Source of the DNA: Celeribacter indicus
GTDB lineage: Bacteria; Pseudomonadota; Alphaproteobacteria; Rhodobacterales; Rhodobacteraceae
NCBI RefSeq assembly: GCF_000819565.1
Contig: NZ_CP004393.1
Span: forward strand, 1,302,001 to 1,366,000
Length of the DNA stretch: 64,000 bases
Direction: 5' to 3'
The position numbers and the translations under genes are program-made. Shown piece after piece: positions 9,262 to 18,091 of the stretch (the stretch's first letter is position 1; every line of letters begins with the position of its first letter). The notes under the pieces are model-generated. The model had not been told where the DNA came from. It saw only the letters and a list, made by a program, of their open reading frames with translations, and made no database searches.

Positions 9262-10491
9262 TTACCCGTGATATTTCGACAAGAGCATGGACCCGTTGGT
9301 GCCGCCGAAGCCGAAGCTGTTGGTCATCACCGTGTCGAGCCCGGCGTTCTCGACGAGCCGTGTCGCGATCTCGCCCTCGTGGATCGCCGGATCGAGGGTC
9401 TCGACATTGATCGAGGGGGCGATGAAGTCGTTCTGGAGCATGAGGAGGCAATAGACCGCCTCCTGCGCGCCGGTGGCGCCCTGGCTGTGGCCGGTCATGG
9501 ATTTCGTGGAGGAGATGAGCGGCGTCGTGCCCTCGCCGAAGACGCGGCGCACCGCCTCGACCTCGCCCACGTCGCCGACCGGGGTCGAGGTGCCGTGGGC
9601 GTTGATATAGCCGACCTTGCGGCCTTCCCCGAGCGTCTGGAGCGCGAGCCGCATCGCCCGTTCGCCGCCCTCGCCCGAGGGTGCGACCATGTCGGCCCCG
9701 TCGGAGGTCGCGCCGAAGCCGGTCACCTCGGCATAGATCTTCGCGCCGCGCGCCCTGGCATGTTCGAGCTCCTCGAGCACGAGGATCGCGCCGCCGCCGC
9801 TGATCACGAAGCCGTCGCGGCTCACGTCGAAGGCACGGGAGGCCTTCTCCGGCGTGTCGTTGAATTTCGAGGACATCGCGCCCATCGCGTCGAACAGGCA
9901 GGACAGGGTCCAGTCGAGTTCTTCGCCGCCGCCGGCGAACATGATGTCCTGCTTGCCCATCATGATCTGTTCCGACGCCGAGCCGATGCAATGCAGGGAG
10001 GTCGAGCAGGCCGAGGTGATCGAATAGTTGATCCCCTTGATCTTGTAGGAGGTGGCGAGGTTCGCGGAGATCGTCGAGCCCATGCATTTCGGCACGGCGA
10101 AGGGGCCGATCTTCTTCGGGCTGCCGGAGTTCAGCACGGTCTGGTGCGCGGCAAACATCGAGGAGGTGGAGGGTCCGCCCGAGCCTGCGATGAGGCCGGT
10201 GCGGGGGTTGACCACGTCGCCCTCCTCCAGACCGGCATCCGCGATGGCCTGGGACATGGCGATATAGGCATAGGCGGCGCCCGGTCCCATGAAGCGCAGG
10301 GCCCGCTTGTCGACATGCTCCCTGATGTCGATCTTCACGTCGCCCGCGATCTGCGAGCGGAAGCCGTGTTCCTTCATCTGCTCGTTGGCGGTGATACCGG
10401 ATTTGCCTGCCCTGAGCGAGGCGAGCACTTCCCCGGCGTTGTTGCCGATGGAGGAGACGACCCCCAGTCCGGTGACGACGACGCGACGCAT
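9262..10491 (-). CDS. fabB: 3-oxoacyl-[acyl-carrier-protein] synthase I
   Basis: This 409-residue beta-ketoacyl-ACP synthase has the Cys-His-His triad of the KAS I/II fold: nucleophile in TSACSTSLHCIGSA, His in NAHGTSTPVGD, and His replaced by the usual GFGGTN context at NSFGFGGTNGS. Pairing with fabA on the same strand marks it as FabB, the condensing enzyme of anaerobic unsaturated fatty acid synthesis, rather than FabF. The start ATG at 10491 gives the expected MRRVVVTGLGVVSSIGNN. It is followed after 9 bp by fabI. Confidence 0.95.
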   Translation of the reverse strand: MRRVVVTGLGVVSSIGNNAGEVLASLRAGKSGITANEQMKEHGFRSQIAGDVKIDIREHVDKRALRFMGPGAAYAYIAMSQAIADAGLEEGDVVNPRTGLIAGSGGPSTSSMFAAHQTVLNSGSPKKIGPFAVPKCMGSTISANLATSYKIKGINYSITSACSTSLHCIGSASEQIMMGKQDIMFAGGGEELDWTLSCLFDAMGAMSSKFNDTPEKASRAFDVSRDGFVISGGGAILVLEELEHARARGAKIYAEVTGFGATSDGADMVAPSGEGGERAMRLALQTLGEGRKVGYINAHGTSTPVGDVGEVEAVRRVFGEGTTPLISSTKSMTGHSQGATGAQEAVYCLLMLQNDFIAPSINVETLDPAIHEGEIATRLVENAGLDTVMTNSFGFGGTNGSMLLSKYHG

Positions 10492-10552
10492 GGCGTATTC
10501 CTTTTCGATATGTCTGAGGGCCGGGGCGGCCCGGCCGGTGACTGTCCCTGGC

Positions 10553-11062
10553 TCAGCTTTCGGAGAGCGCGACCTTCATGTCGGTGACCTGGTAGATCAG
10601 GTCGCCATCGGCCTCCACGATCCCGTCGGCGACGCCCATGGTGAGGCGGCGGCTTTGCACGGCCTTCTTGAAATCCACCTTGTAGGTCAGCATCTTGCGG
10701 TCCGGGCGCACCATGCCGGTGAGCTTGACCTCGCCCACGCCGAGCGCATAGCCGCGCCCCTGCCAGCCGCGCCAGCCGAGGTTGAAGCCGGTGAGCTGCC
10801 ACAGCCCGTCGAGGCCGAGACAGCCGGGCATGATCGGATTGCCGGGGAAATGGCATTCGAAGAACCACAGGTCCGGCGTGATGTCGAATTCCGCAACGAC
10901 ATGCCCCTTGCCATGCGCCCCGCCGTCGGCGGAGATGTCGGTGATGCGATCCATCATCAGCATCGGCGGGGCCGGAAGCTGGGCGTTGCCCGGACCGAAC
11001 AGCTCTCCTGCGGCGCATTTCAGCAGGTCTTCCTTGGTGAAACTCGTCGGGTAATCGGCCAT
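10553..11062 (-). CDS. fabA: 3-hydroxydecanoyl-[acyl-carrier-protein] dehydratase/isomerase
   Basis: This 169-residue hot-dog fold enzyme carries the FabA signature [20 protein letters not shown], in which the His and Asp are catalytic. FabA dehydrates 3-hydroxydecanoyl-ACP and isomerises trans-2- to cis-3-decenoyl-ACP, starting unsaturated fatty acid synthesis. The start ATG at 11062 gives [17 protein letters not shown], the usual N-terminus. It heads a minus-strand fabA-fabB-fabI group and is divergent from irr with about 195 bp between, as in many Rhodobacteraceae. Confidence 0.96.
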   Translation of the reverse strand: MADYPTSFTKEDLLKCAAGELFGPGNAQLPAPPMLMMDRITDISADGGAHGKGHVVAEFDITPDLWFFECHFPGNPIMPGCLGLDGLWQLTGFNLGWRGWQGRGYALGVGEVKLTGMVRPDRKMLTYKVDFKKAVQSRRLTMGVADGIVEADGDLIYQVTDMKVALSES

Positions 11063-11188
11063 ATAAGGCTCGTGCCTCCCAGAAATTCTTGTAAGTCGTC
11101 CCCCTCTATCATCCGCGCCGACCCGCGTGCAAGGCGCAAGACGCCCGGCCCGGCGCGGCGGCGCCGCAGGAAAACAAGGGTTTTGCGA

Positions 11189-11218
11189 TTGAAATTCGGG
11201 TTGGGCTGCGCTTATAGT
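11189..11218 (+). promoter_or_regulatory. predicted sigma-70-type promoter of irr
   Basis: TTGAAA (11189-11194) and TATAGT (11213-11218) are separated by 18 bp, and the irr start codon is 40 bp downstream. Both hexamers match consensus at five of six positions. It is the best-looking promoter in this intergenic region. Confidence 0.6.
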
Positions 11219-11257
11219 ATGTTCCAGACTCCAGGGAGACGAACGCGAACAGGCGCC

Positions 11258-11689
11258 ATGACCCAGATCGACGAGACCATGACCCGCCGCGGTGAAACGT
11301 GGCTTTCCGGCGCGAATGTGCGTCCGACGCGGCAACGCGTCGCGCTCGCGAGCCTGCTGATCGGCGACGGCCACGACCGGCACGTCACGGCCGAAAGCCT
11401 TTTCGCCGCCGCCCGCGATGCCGGGGAGAAAGTGTCGCTCGCGACCGTCTACAACACGCTGCGCGCCTTTTGCGAGGCGGGGCTGATGCAGGAGGTGACG
11501 GTCGACGGCTCGCGCTCCTATTTCGACACGAACATGGACGAGCACCCGCATTTCTTCTGGGAAGACAATGGCGAGTTGACCGATGCGCCGGCGCGCGAGC
11601 TGAAGATCGAGCGGCTTCCCTCCGCGCCCGACGGGATGGAAATCGCCTCCGTCGATGTGGTGATCCGGCTTCGCCCGAAAGCGCAGTGA
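11258..11689 (+). CDS. irr: iron response regulator Irr, Fur family
   Basis: This 143-residue Fur-family winged-helix regulator has [13 protein letters not shown] and [27 protein letters not shown] as its DNA-binding half. The dimerisation half has a short His cluster ([11 protein letters not shown]) in the place where Irr proteins bind haem, and lacks the CxxC pairs of Fur and Zur. Irr acts as a global iron/haem-responsive regulator in alphaproteobacteria. The start ATG 11258 follows AGGCGCC and a good promoter. It is divergent from fabA and ends in a clear terminator. Confidence 0.88.
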   Translation: MTQIDETMTRRGETWLSGANVRPTRQRVALASLLIGDGHDRHVTAESLFAAARDAGEKVSLATVYNTLRAFCEAGLMQEVTVDGSRSYFDTNMDEHPHFFWEDNGELTDAPARELKIERLPSAPDGMEIASVDVVIRLRPKAQ

Positions 11690-11710
11690 CCGCATCGCGC
11701 CCGTGACCGC

Positions 11711-11737
11711 GGCCCTGCCGGATGGCGGGGCTTTTTT
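11711..11737 (+). terminator. rho-independent terminator after irr
   Basis: GCCCTGCC (11712-11719), loop GGAT and GGCGGGGC (11724-11731) form an 8-bp stem with one G-T pair, followed directly by TTTTTT. It lies 22 bp after the irr stop. Its position also rules out an upstream in-frame start for the next gene. Confidence 0.85.
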
Positions 11738-11762
11738 CTTCCGGAACTTGGCAGGGGGCCGA

Positions 11763-12371
11763 ATGTCGCTTTTCGCCGATGAGGCCGGTCTGCACCGCTG
11801 TGGCTGGTGCGCCTCCGATCCCGAATATATCCGCTATCACGACGAGGAATGGGGCTATCCGGTCGCCGACGACCGGCGCCTGTTCGAGAAGATCTGTCTC
11901 GAAGGGTTCCAGTCGGGCCTGTCCTGGTGGACCATCCTGCGCAAGCGGGAGAATTTCCGCGTCGCCTTCGCCGGGTTCGACTTTCACGAGGTCGCGCGGT
12001 TCGGGGAGGGGGATGTCGCGCGGCTCCTTGCCGATGCGGGCATCGTGCGCCATCGCGGCAAGATCGCCGCGACGATCAACAACGCCGCCCGCGCCATCGA
12101 GACGGAGCGTGAATTCGGGTCGCTCGCGGCCTATTTCTGGTCCTTCGAACCCGAGGCGGACGAGAAGGGCGGGGCGGAGATCGTCGCCACCACGCCGACC
12201 GCCATCCGCCTGTCGAAGGATCTCAAGCGGCGCGGCTGGGCCTTTGTCGGGCCGACGACCTGTTATGCCTTCATGCAGGCGATGGGGCTGGTGAACGACC
12301 ATTTCGCCGGCTGCGCCCATCGGGCGAAGGCCGAGGAGGCCCGGCGGAGTTTCACCGTGCCGCGGCGCTGA
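11763..12371 (+). CDS. tag: DNA-3-methyladenine glycosylase I
   Basis: This 202-residue base-excision enzyme removes 3-methyladenine from alkylated DNA. The zinc-binding ends typical of Tag are present: CGWC near the N-terminus, HDEEWG, and HFAGCAHR near the C-terminus. The core [20 protein letters not shown] contains the catalytic-pocket Glu and Trp residues. The start is ATG 11763 ([16 protein letters not shown]); an in-frame codon 60 bases earlier would lie inside the irr terminator. It is probably transcribed on its own. Confidence 0.93.
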   Translation: MSLFADEAGLHRCGWCASDPEYIRYHDEEWGYPVADDRRLFEKICLEGFQSGLSWWTILRKRENFRVAFAGFDFHEVARFGEGDVARLLADAGIVRHRGKIAATINNAARAIETEREFGSLAAYFWSFEPEADEKGGAEIVATTPTAIRLSKDLKRRGWAFVGPTTCYAFMQAMGLVNDHFAGCAHRAKAEEARRSFTVPRR

Positions 12372-12426
12372 CGGGAACGCTGCCGCGGGTTTCGCGTTCC
12401 TTCTTCAACCCGAAAAGGAGAGCGAA

Positions 12427-13104
12427 ATGTCCACGCTTCTGACGCTTGAGAAGAACGAACCCGTCACCCATGACACGCGACACCTGGTGTTCACGAAACC
12501 GGAGGATTTCAACTTCACGCCCGGCGAGGCGGTCAAGATGAAGATCCTGCGCGAGGGCCTGCGCGACGAGGAACGGCCGTTCTCGCCGGTGAGCGATCCG
12601 GAGGGCGACACGATCGAGTTCATCATCAAGTCCTATCCGGACCATAATGGCGTGACGAAGGAGATCCCCACCCTGCGCAAGGGCGAGATGGTGGAGGTCT
12701 CCGATCCTCACGGGGCGATCCACGACAAGGGGCCGGGCGTCTTCATCGCCGGCGGCGCCGGGATCACGCCCTTTCTGGGCATTCTGCGCGAGCGGCTGCG
12801 ACAGAACGGATCGCTGTCCGATTGCACGCTGATCTTCTCCAACAAGACGGAGAGGGACATCATCTGCCGCGAGGAATTCGAGAATGCGCCCGGCCTGCGC
12901 ACGGTCTTCACCGTCACCGAGGAGCCGGATGGTGAGCATGTGGCGCATCGGCCCGTCGACCGCGATTTCCTCGCCGATCACATCGACCCGACGGGCAAGC
13001 ATTTCTACGTCTGCGGTCCGAAGCCGATGATCTCGGACGTGGTCGATGACCTGAAGTCGCTGGGCGTGCCCGAGGCGCGGATCGTGATCGAGGATCTGGA
13101 CTGA
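12427..13104 (+). CDS. ferredoxin/flavodoxin-NADP+ reductase-like FAD oxidoreductase
   Basis: This 225-residue protein contains only the FAD and NAD(P) modules of the ferredoxin reductase superfamily. The FAD-binding motif RPFSPVS lies near residue 50. The nucleotide-binding GGAGITPFLGILRE (about 110-123) and a C-terminal VCGPKPMISDV are also present. There is no [2Fe-2S] ferredoxin domain. It would pass electrons between NAD(P)H and a flavodoxin or ferredoxin; the partner is not evident here. A GGAGAGCGAA sequence just before ATG 12427 is a good ribosome binding site. Confidence 0.78.
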   Translation: MSTLLTLEKNEPVTHDTRHLVFTKPEDFNFTPGEAVKMKILREGLRDEERPFSPVSDPEGDTIEFIIKSYPDHNGVTKEIPTLRKGEMVEVSDPHGAIHDKGPGVFIAGGAGITPFLGILRERLRQNGSLSDCTLIFSNKTERDIICREEFENAPGLRTVFTVTEEPDGEHVAHRPVDRDFLADHIDPTGKHFYVCGPKPMISDVVDDLKSLGVPEARIVIEDLD

Positions 13105-13145
13105 GGCGGGCCTCGGTCTCGCGTGCTGCGCGCTCGCCCCGTGGC

Positions 13146-13655
13146 TCAGCGCGAAGCGCGCCGCTCCCGGCGGGGCACATGGGCGGCGAGGCCCCTCAGC
13201 CAGTGCCGCGCCTCCGCGATCTCCGCCCGCTCCAGCGCCCCGGCATCGTTCTGCGCGCGTTCGAGCCGCGACAGCCAGGCGCGCCGCTCCCCCTCCTGCG
13301 CCGCGGGAAGCGGCAGGGTGGCGGCGGCGACGAGCATCTGGCGCAACTCCTGGATGTCCCGCATCCGGCGAAAGGCCCGCATCATCGGACGGGTGAGCGC
13401 AGGATCGTCGCGCCATGTGCCGGCGAAGAGCGCCGTCACCCGCTGCCCGGCGCCGAGACAGTCGAAGCGCACGCAGCCATGATAGCCGGCCTCCGCGAGC
13501 CCCGCGTGGATCGAGCAGGAAAACCCCTCGAGATGGCGGCAGGGGTAGCCCGCGGGCTTGTCATGGCCGAAATCCTCGCCCGCGTCGAAGGCGAGTGCCA
13601 TGCAGCAGAGTGCCGCGCAGCGGGAACAATCGGCGGAGAAGTCATCGGCGGACAT
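13146..13655 (-). CDS. Cys-rich (YkgJ-like) conserved protein
   Basis: The N-terminal half of this 169-residue protein carries an ordered Cys/His pattern: CSRCAALCC, then YPCRHLEGFSCSIHAGL, then GCVRFDCLGAGQ. This resembles the Cys-cluster domain found at the N-terminus of some pentapeptide-repeat proteins and in YkgJ-type putative metal-chelating proteins. The C-terminal half is helical and Arg-rich, with no pentapeptide repeats. Metal binding is inferred from the cysteines only. It is convergent with the reductase gene and lies beyond the terminator of the FKBP gene. Confidence 0.65.
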   Translation of the reverse strand: MSADDFSADCSRCAALCCMALAFDAGEDFGHDKPAGYPCRHLEGFSCSIHAGLAEAGYHGCVRFDCLGAGQRVTALFAGTWRDDPALTRPMMRAFRRMRDIQELRQMLVAAATLPLPAAQEGERRAWLSRLERAQNDAGALERAEIAEARHWLRGLAAHVPRRERRASR

Positions 13656-13691
13656 GCGGGCATTTGACGCCGATGCGCGGCGGATTCAACG

Positions 13692-13724
13692 AAAAAAGCG
13701 GCCCGCCGTTCCGCGCGCCGCTTT
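13692..13724 (-). terminator. rho-independent terminator after the FKBP isomerase gene
   Basis: AAAGCGGC (13695-13702) pairs with GCCGCTTT (13717-13724). On the minus strand the stem is followed by TTTTTT, a classical terminator placed 26 bp after the stop of the isomerase gene. Confidence 0.85.
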
Positions 13725-13749
13725 CCGTCCTCCGCAGGGGCGGACCGGC

Positions 13750-14187
13750 TCAGGCGGCCGGAAGGATCTCCACCACTTCGATCGCGAAGGTGAGGTCCTC
13801 CCCCGCGAGGCGGTGATTGGCGTCGAGCGTGACGGCCTCGTCGGTGACGTTCACGACCGTGACGGGAATCACCTGGCCCTGCGGGCTCTGCATCTGGAGC
13901 TGGAGGCCGACCTCGAGCGGGATCTCCGGCGGGATCTGTTCGCGCGGCACCGCCTGCTGGGCGTCGGGCTGGCGCTGGCCGTAGGCTTCGTCCGCGACCG
14001 CGACCACGGTCTTCTTCTCGCCGAGGCTCATGCCCGGCAAGTGCTTGTCGAGGCCCGGAATGATCTGACCCGCACCGACGGTGAACTCGAGCGGCTCGCG
14101 GCCCTCCGAACTGTCGAAGACGGTCCCGTCCTGCAACGTGCCGATGTAGTGGATACGGACTTTGTCGCCCGATTTGACTTCGGTCAT
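13750..14187 (-). CDS. FKBP-type peptidyl-prolyl cis-trans isomerase (SlyD-like)
   Basis: This 145-residue protein has the FKBP core split by a chaperone flap as in SlyD. The N-terminal strand contains VRIHYIGTLQDGTVFDSSEG, followed by GAGQIIPGLDKHLPGMSLGEKK. The inserted flap runs AYGQRQPDAQQAVPREQIP, then the core resumes. It lacks the His-rich metal-binding tail of E. coli SlyD. It should speed proline isomerisation and fold proteins in the cytoplasm; there is no signal peptide. The start is ATG 14187 (MTEVKSGDKV); a TTG two codons upstream is less likely. Confidence 0.88.
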   Translation of the reverse strand: MTEVKSGDKVRIHYIGTLQDGTVFDSSEGREPLEFTVGAGQIIPGLDKHLPGMSLGEKKTVVAVADEAYGQRQPDAQQAVPREQIPPEIPLEVGLQLQMQSPQGQVIPVTVVNVTDEAVTLDANHRLAGEDLTFAIEVVEILPAA

Positions 14188-14344
14188 AAGCAATCCTTCA
14201 TGTCGCTGGTGAATTTCGAGGCTGCGCCGGTTTCCGGGGCGCAGGTTCTCGTCGAATTGCCCGAAAGGATAAGGGGCCTGTCCCAGATGTAAAGGGCAGA
14301 GGCCGAAACAAGGGAAAAAGGCCGTATTTCGCGCGCTCGCCGGG

Positions 14345-15208
14345 TCAGAACCACTGGCCCGGTTCCATCAGCCCGAGATCGAGGAGCTGCTGGCTGTGCC
14401 ATTCGAATTCGGTGGAATTGTGCCAGCGGAAGCTGTGGATGTCATAGGTCGAGCCCGCATTGGCCTTGAGCGCCTTCGCGGTGCGGAAGGACACGATCGC
14501 CGCGGTGAGGTTGTGGTGCCACGGGCAGGCATAGGTATTGTATTCCTCATCGTCGAAGAGGTGCTCCTCGGAGAGGTGCAGGCCCTTCTTCGCGCGGAAC
14601 AGGGCGATCCGGTCGATCCGGCGCCGGTGCGGCGGCATGTGTTCCTCGAACCGCCACCTGAGCCCGCCGAAGAAATCGAGCTGCCGCTCCTTCGCGCCGC
14701 CCTGCGCGTCCTTGCGCCCGAGCGCGTAATAGCCCGACTTGTCGAGGCACGCATCCTCGAGCGAGACCGCGTCGGGATGCGCGTCGAGATCCGCGGCGTA
14801 GAGATCGACCACATAGGCCAGCATCGCGTCCCGCCGTTCTTCGGTGTGGAAGGTCAGCATGTCGGTGATCGTGCGCGTCTCGCAGAACGGAAAGAACAGG
14901 TATTCCGCGTTGTAGCAGTAATACAGCCAGATGCCCGGCGCGGCCGCGATCACCTGGTTTACGGCGCGGCTCAGCATGCCGGGCGCGCGGGTGGCGTAGC
15001 GGATGCGGTGGATCTGCCGCTCGAGCGGTTCGGGCAGGACCAGCTCTTCGGGGGCGAAGAGCAGCAGGCTCCTGAACCCGAGCGAGAGGTGGTGGCGCAA
15101 CGTCGTGTCGACCTCGGTCAGATCCTCGGCAAAGACCATCGCGACGGGACCCTTGGCGAGGGCGTCCCGGCCGTCCTTGAGAAAACTGTCGAGGCTGTCG
15201 TGGCGCAT
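14345..15208 (-). CDS. conserved protein of unknown function, possibly glycosyltransferase-like
   Basis: This 287-residue soluble protein begins MRHDSLDSFLKDGRDAL. The segment NAEYLFFPFCETRTITDML and the C-terminal CPWHHNLTAA plus FRWHNSTEFEWH are distinctive. The fold appears alpha/beta with an N-terminal region resembling nucleotide-diphospho-sugar binding (MVFAEDLTEVDTTLRHHLSLGF), so a GT-A-like role is conceivable, but no clear DxD donor motif is seen. It lies divergently next to miaB. I recall similar proteins in other Rhodobacteraceae at this locus without an assigned function. Confidence 0.7.
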   Translation of the reverse strand: MRHDSLDSFLKDGRDALAKGPVAMVFAEDLTEVDTTLRHHLSLGFRSLLLFAPEELVLPEPLERQIHRIRYATRAPGMLSRAVNQVIAAAPGIWLYYCYNAEYLFFPFCETRTITDMLTFHTEERRDAMLAYVVDLYAADLDAHPDAVSLEDACLDKSGYYALGRKDAQGGAKERQLDFFGGLRWRFEEHMPPHRRRIDRIALFRAKKGLHLSEEHLFDDEEYNTYACPWHHNLTAAIVSFRTAKALKANAGSTYDIHSFRWHNSTEFEWHSQQLLDLGLMEPGQWF

Positions 15209-15419
15209 GATCGTTCCTGAGCGGGGCGAGCGTCGCCTCCGCGGGTCAAAAAGCCATGAAGCAGAGAGGATTGCAAGGCGGCAGGCGGGCGCGCAGGGCG
15301 TCCCGCGGCTCCGGGCGGCGGCCGGGCGCGGGAAGGGGGCGGCGCAAAACCCGTTTGATCCGCAGGGCGGCTTGCGCTAGAGAGACGCCTTGATTTCCCC
15401 CAGAGTGCAGGCCGGAACC

Positions 15420-16760
15420 ATGTCCGAGACCAAGACCGACACCAAGAAGCTCTATATCAAGACCTATGGCTGTCAGATGAACGTCTATGACAGCGAGCGC
15501 ATGGCCGAGGCTCTGGGCGGATCGGGCTATACCGAGGTCTCCTCGCCGGAAGAGGCGGACATGATCCTTCTGAACACCTGCCACATTCGCGAGAAGGCGG
15601 CGGAAAAGGTCTATTCCGAACTCGGGCGCTACAAGGATCTGAAGGATGCGAAGCCCGGCCTCAAGATCGGGGTCGCGGGCTGCGTCGCGCAGGCCGAGGG
15701 CGAGGAGATCATGCGCCGTCAGCCGATGGTGGACCTTGTCGTGGGGCCGCAGTCCTATCACAAGCTGCCGCAGCTCGAGGCCAAGGCAGGGCTGGGGGTG
15801 AAGGCGCTCGACACGGATTTCCCGGAGGAAGACAAGTTCGAGCATCTGAAATCCCGCCCGAAGGCGCGGCGTGCGCCGGCGGCGTTTCTCACCGTCCAGG
15901 AGGGCTGCGACAAGTTCTGCGCCTTCTGCGTCGTGCCCTATACGCGCGGTGCCGAGGTGTCGCGCCCCGTCACGCGGGTGCTGTCGGAGGCGCGCGACCT
16001 CGTGGAGCGCGGGGTGCGGGAGATCACGCTTCTGGGCCAGAACGTCAACGCCTATCACGGCGCGGCGGAGGGGGGCACCTGGGGGCTTGCGCGGCTCATC
16101 CGTGCCCTGGCCGAGGTGGAGGGGCTCGAGCGCATCCGCTTCACCACGTCGCATCCGAACGACATGGAGGACGACCTGATCGCCGCGCATGGCGATTGCG
16201 GGAAGCTCATGCCCTATCTTCATCTGCCGGTGCAGTCAGGCTCCGACCGGATCCTCAAGGCGATGAACCGCAAGCACAGGGCGGAGGACTATCTCCGCCT
16301 CATCGGCCGCATTCGCGCGGCCCGTCCCGACATCGCGCTTTCCGGCGATTTCATCGTCGGCTTTCCGGGGGAGAGCGATCAGGATTTCGAGGACACGATG
16401 GCACTTGTGCGGGAGGTCGGTTACGCCTCCGCCTTCTCCTTCAAATATTCCCCGCGTCCCGGCACGCCAGCGGCGGAGAAGGGCGACAGGATGGTCGATC
16501 CGGAGGTCGCCTCCGAGCGGCTCCACCGCCTTCAGGCGCTCATCACGGAGCAGCAGCGTGCCTTCCAGGACGCGATGGTCGGCCGTGAGGTCTCCGTCCT
16601 GTTCGAGAAGCCGGGGCGGATGCCCGGCCAGATGGTCGGCAAGTCGGACTACCTCCATGCCGTCCATGTCACCGGTGCGGAGGTCGCCGTGGGCGATATC
16701 CGCCGGGTCAGAATCATCGGGAGCGGGCCGAATTCCCTCGGCGGTGAAATCGTCGGCTGA
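15420..16760 (+). CDS. miaB: tRNA-2-methylthio-N6-dimethylallyladenosine synthase
   Basis: This 446-residue radical-SAM enzyme methylthiolates i6A37 in tRNAs reading codons that start with U. The N-terminal UPF0004 domain supplies three Cys for the auxiliary cluster (YGCQMN with Cys18, [19 protein letters not shown]). The radical-SAM triad is Cys163, Cys167 and Cys170 ([10 protein letters not shown]). A C-terminal TRAM domain (about 380-446) binds RNA. The start is ATG 15420; a TTG 30 bases upstream is in frame but lacks support. It heads a co-directional block that continues to trmB. Confidence 0.96.
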   Translation: MSETKTDTKKLYIKTYGCQMNVYDSERMAEALGGSGYTEVSSPEEADMILLNTCHIREKAAEKVYSELGRYKDLKDAKPGLKIGVAGCVAQAEGEEIMRRQPMVDLVVGPQSYHKLPQLEAKAGLGVKALDTDFPEEDKFEHLKSRPKARRAPAAFLTVQEGCDKFCAFCVVPYTRGAEVSRPVTRVLSEARDLVERGVREITLLGQNVNAYHGAAEGGTWGLARLIRALAEVEGLERIRFTTSHPNDMEDDLIAAHGDCGKLMPYLHLPVQSGSDRILKAMNRKHRAEDYLRLIGRIRAARPDIALSGDFIVGFPGESDQDFEDTMALVREVGYASAFSFKYSPRPGTPAAEKGDRMVDPEVASERLHRLQALITEQQRAFQDAMVGREVSVLFEKPGRMPGQMVGKSDYLHAVHVTGAEVAVGDIRRVRIIGSGPNSLGGEIVG

Positions 16761-16990
16761 CGCCGCCGGTGCCCTTCCGGCGCCCCTGCATGTGCCGGAT
16801 CGCGGGACAATCGGGCGGCGCGGCGCGCATCGTTTCCTGAACAACCCCAATATCTTGGAATTTTTCTTTTCTCCGCCCCGGAGTTTGCTATCTTGTGCCA
16901 GATTTCTGGTGAGCAGGACACGACGGTGCTGTGCCGTCGCTGCGGCGCATGTGGGGTGCGACCCGAAAGCGCGAGCATGGGGGACGAAAG

Positions 16991-17563
16991 GTGACCACAG
17001 GATTCCTGGCAAAGGGGCGGGCGGTACTGACCGCATTTTCGGTGGCGGCACTGGCCGCCGGTACGGGGGCGGCGACGGCGCAGATGGTGCCGGGCACGGT
17101 GAACGGCGAGGTCTACACGCCGACGATCTGGATCGACCCGGACGGCTGCGAGCACTGGGTGATGGATGACGGCGCCGAGGGCTACATGGATCTCAAGCGC
17201 GACCGCCAGGGCAATCCGACCTGCCATCCGGTGAAGACCTGCGCGGTGATGAATTCCGACCAGCTCTTCGCGACCGACAGTTCCCGGATCTCCGCCGCGG
17301 GGCGTCAGCGCCTGGGCGATTTCTTCCGCCAGGCGGGCGCGATGGCCTATATCATCGTCGGCCATACCGACAGCCGCGCCTCCGACGAATACAACATGCG
17401 CCTGAGCTACAACCGGGCGAATGCGGTGGCGAAGATCGCGCAATCGGCCGGGGCGCGCATCGCGGATGTGCGCGGCTATGGCGAACGGATGCCGAAGGCG
17501 TCGAATGCGACCGCCGCCGGCATGGCCCAGAACCGCCGCGTCGAAATCATCTGCATCAAGTGA
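16991..17563 (+). CDS. OmpA-family outer-membrane-associated protein
   Basis: About 190 residues from the GTG at 16991; an in-frame ATG at 16949 is a possible alternative. A signal peptide (LTAFSVAALAAGTGAATAQ) is followed by a short domain with IWIDPDGCEHWVMDDGAEGY. The rest is an OmpA-C-type peptidoglycan-binding domain: VGHTDSRASDEYNMRLSYNRANAV, and AGMAQNRRVEII at the end. It should sit in the periplasm or outer membrane and anchor the envelope to peptidoglycan. The following lipoprotein gene starts 10 bp after the stop and shares the Trp/Asp-rich motif, so the two probably work together. Confidence 0.82.
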   Translation: MTTGFLAKGRAVLTAFSVAALAAGTGAATAQMVPGTVNGEVYTPTIWIDPDGCEHWVMDDGAEGYMDLKRDRQGNPTCHPVKTCAVMNSDQLFATDSSRISAAGRQRLGDFFRQAGAMAYIIVGHTDSRASDEYNMRLSYNRANAVAKIAQSAGARIADVRGYGERMPKASNATAAGMAQNRRVEIICIK

Positions 17564-17573
17564 GGAGAGAGAG

Positions 17574-17891
17574 ATGAAGATTTTCAGGGGCATTGCTCTT
17601 CTCGCGCTGGCCGCCTCCGTGTCCGCCTGTGCGGACAGCGAGATCTACGAGGCGCACAAGACCGACAAGACCGTGGACCGCGGCTTCGACAGCAAGCACC
17701 TGTCGCAGCTACAGGCCGGGATCTGGATCGACCCCAACGGCTGCGATCACTGGATCATCGACGACGGTGTCGAGGGCTATCTCTCCGCCCGCGTCGACAA
17801 GTACGGCAAGCCGGTCTGCTCCGGCGCCGGCCCGGCGAACACCGCCATCGGCCCCTACAAGGCCGGCTCGCGCGTGTCCGATCCGATCTGA
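17574..17891 (+). CDS. small lipoprotein sharing a motif with the upstream OmpA-like protein
   Basis: This 105-residue lipoprotein has the signal MKIFRGIALLALAASVSAC, where VSAC is the lipobox. The mature part contains IWIDPNGCDHWIIDDGVEGY, which matches a segment of the upstream OmpA-family protein at about 16 of 20 positions. The ribosome binding site GAGGAGAGAG overlaps the end of the preceding gene region, so translation is probably coupled in one operon. A terminator follows 28 bp after the stop. The function of the shared motif is unknown. Confidence 0.8.
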   Translation: MKIFRGIALLALAASVSACADSEIYEAHKTDKTVDRGFDSKHLSQLQAGIWIDPNGCDHWIIDDGVEGYLSARVDKYGKPVCSGAGPANTAIGPYKAGSRVSDPI

Positions 17892-17918
17892 TCCACACCG
17901 GCGCCGCGCGCCTCTCCA

Positions 17919-17946
17919 CGGCCGTCCGTGCGGGCGGCCGTTTTCG
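17919..17946 (+). terminator. rho-independent terminator after the OmpA/lipoprotein pair
   Basis: ACGGCCG (17919-17925) pairs with CGGCCGT (17936-17942), then TTTTCG follows. It separates the envelope pair from phoH. Confidence 0.75.
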
Positions 17947-18091
17947 TTTCCCGCCTGTTTTTTGGGCGCCCGGCGGAGGCCAGCCGCCGGCCTGTCTCCG
18001 CGTGCGTGAAGATTTTGTGTCCCCGCTTGCTTGAAGCGCAATCCGTTGGCACCATCATATGAAGGAGACATCTAGAGTCGGAGACAACTGT

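Noticed and set aside
11195..11235. An Irr iron-control element (ICE) in front of irr
   Set aside because: The stretch TTATAGTATGTTCCAGA resembles only one half of the ICE consensus and overlaps the -10 box. The match is too weak to call.
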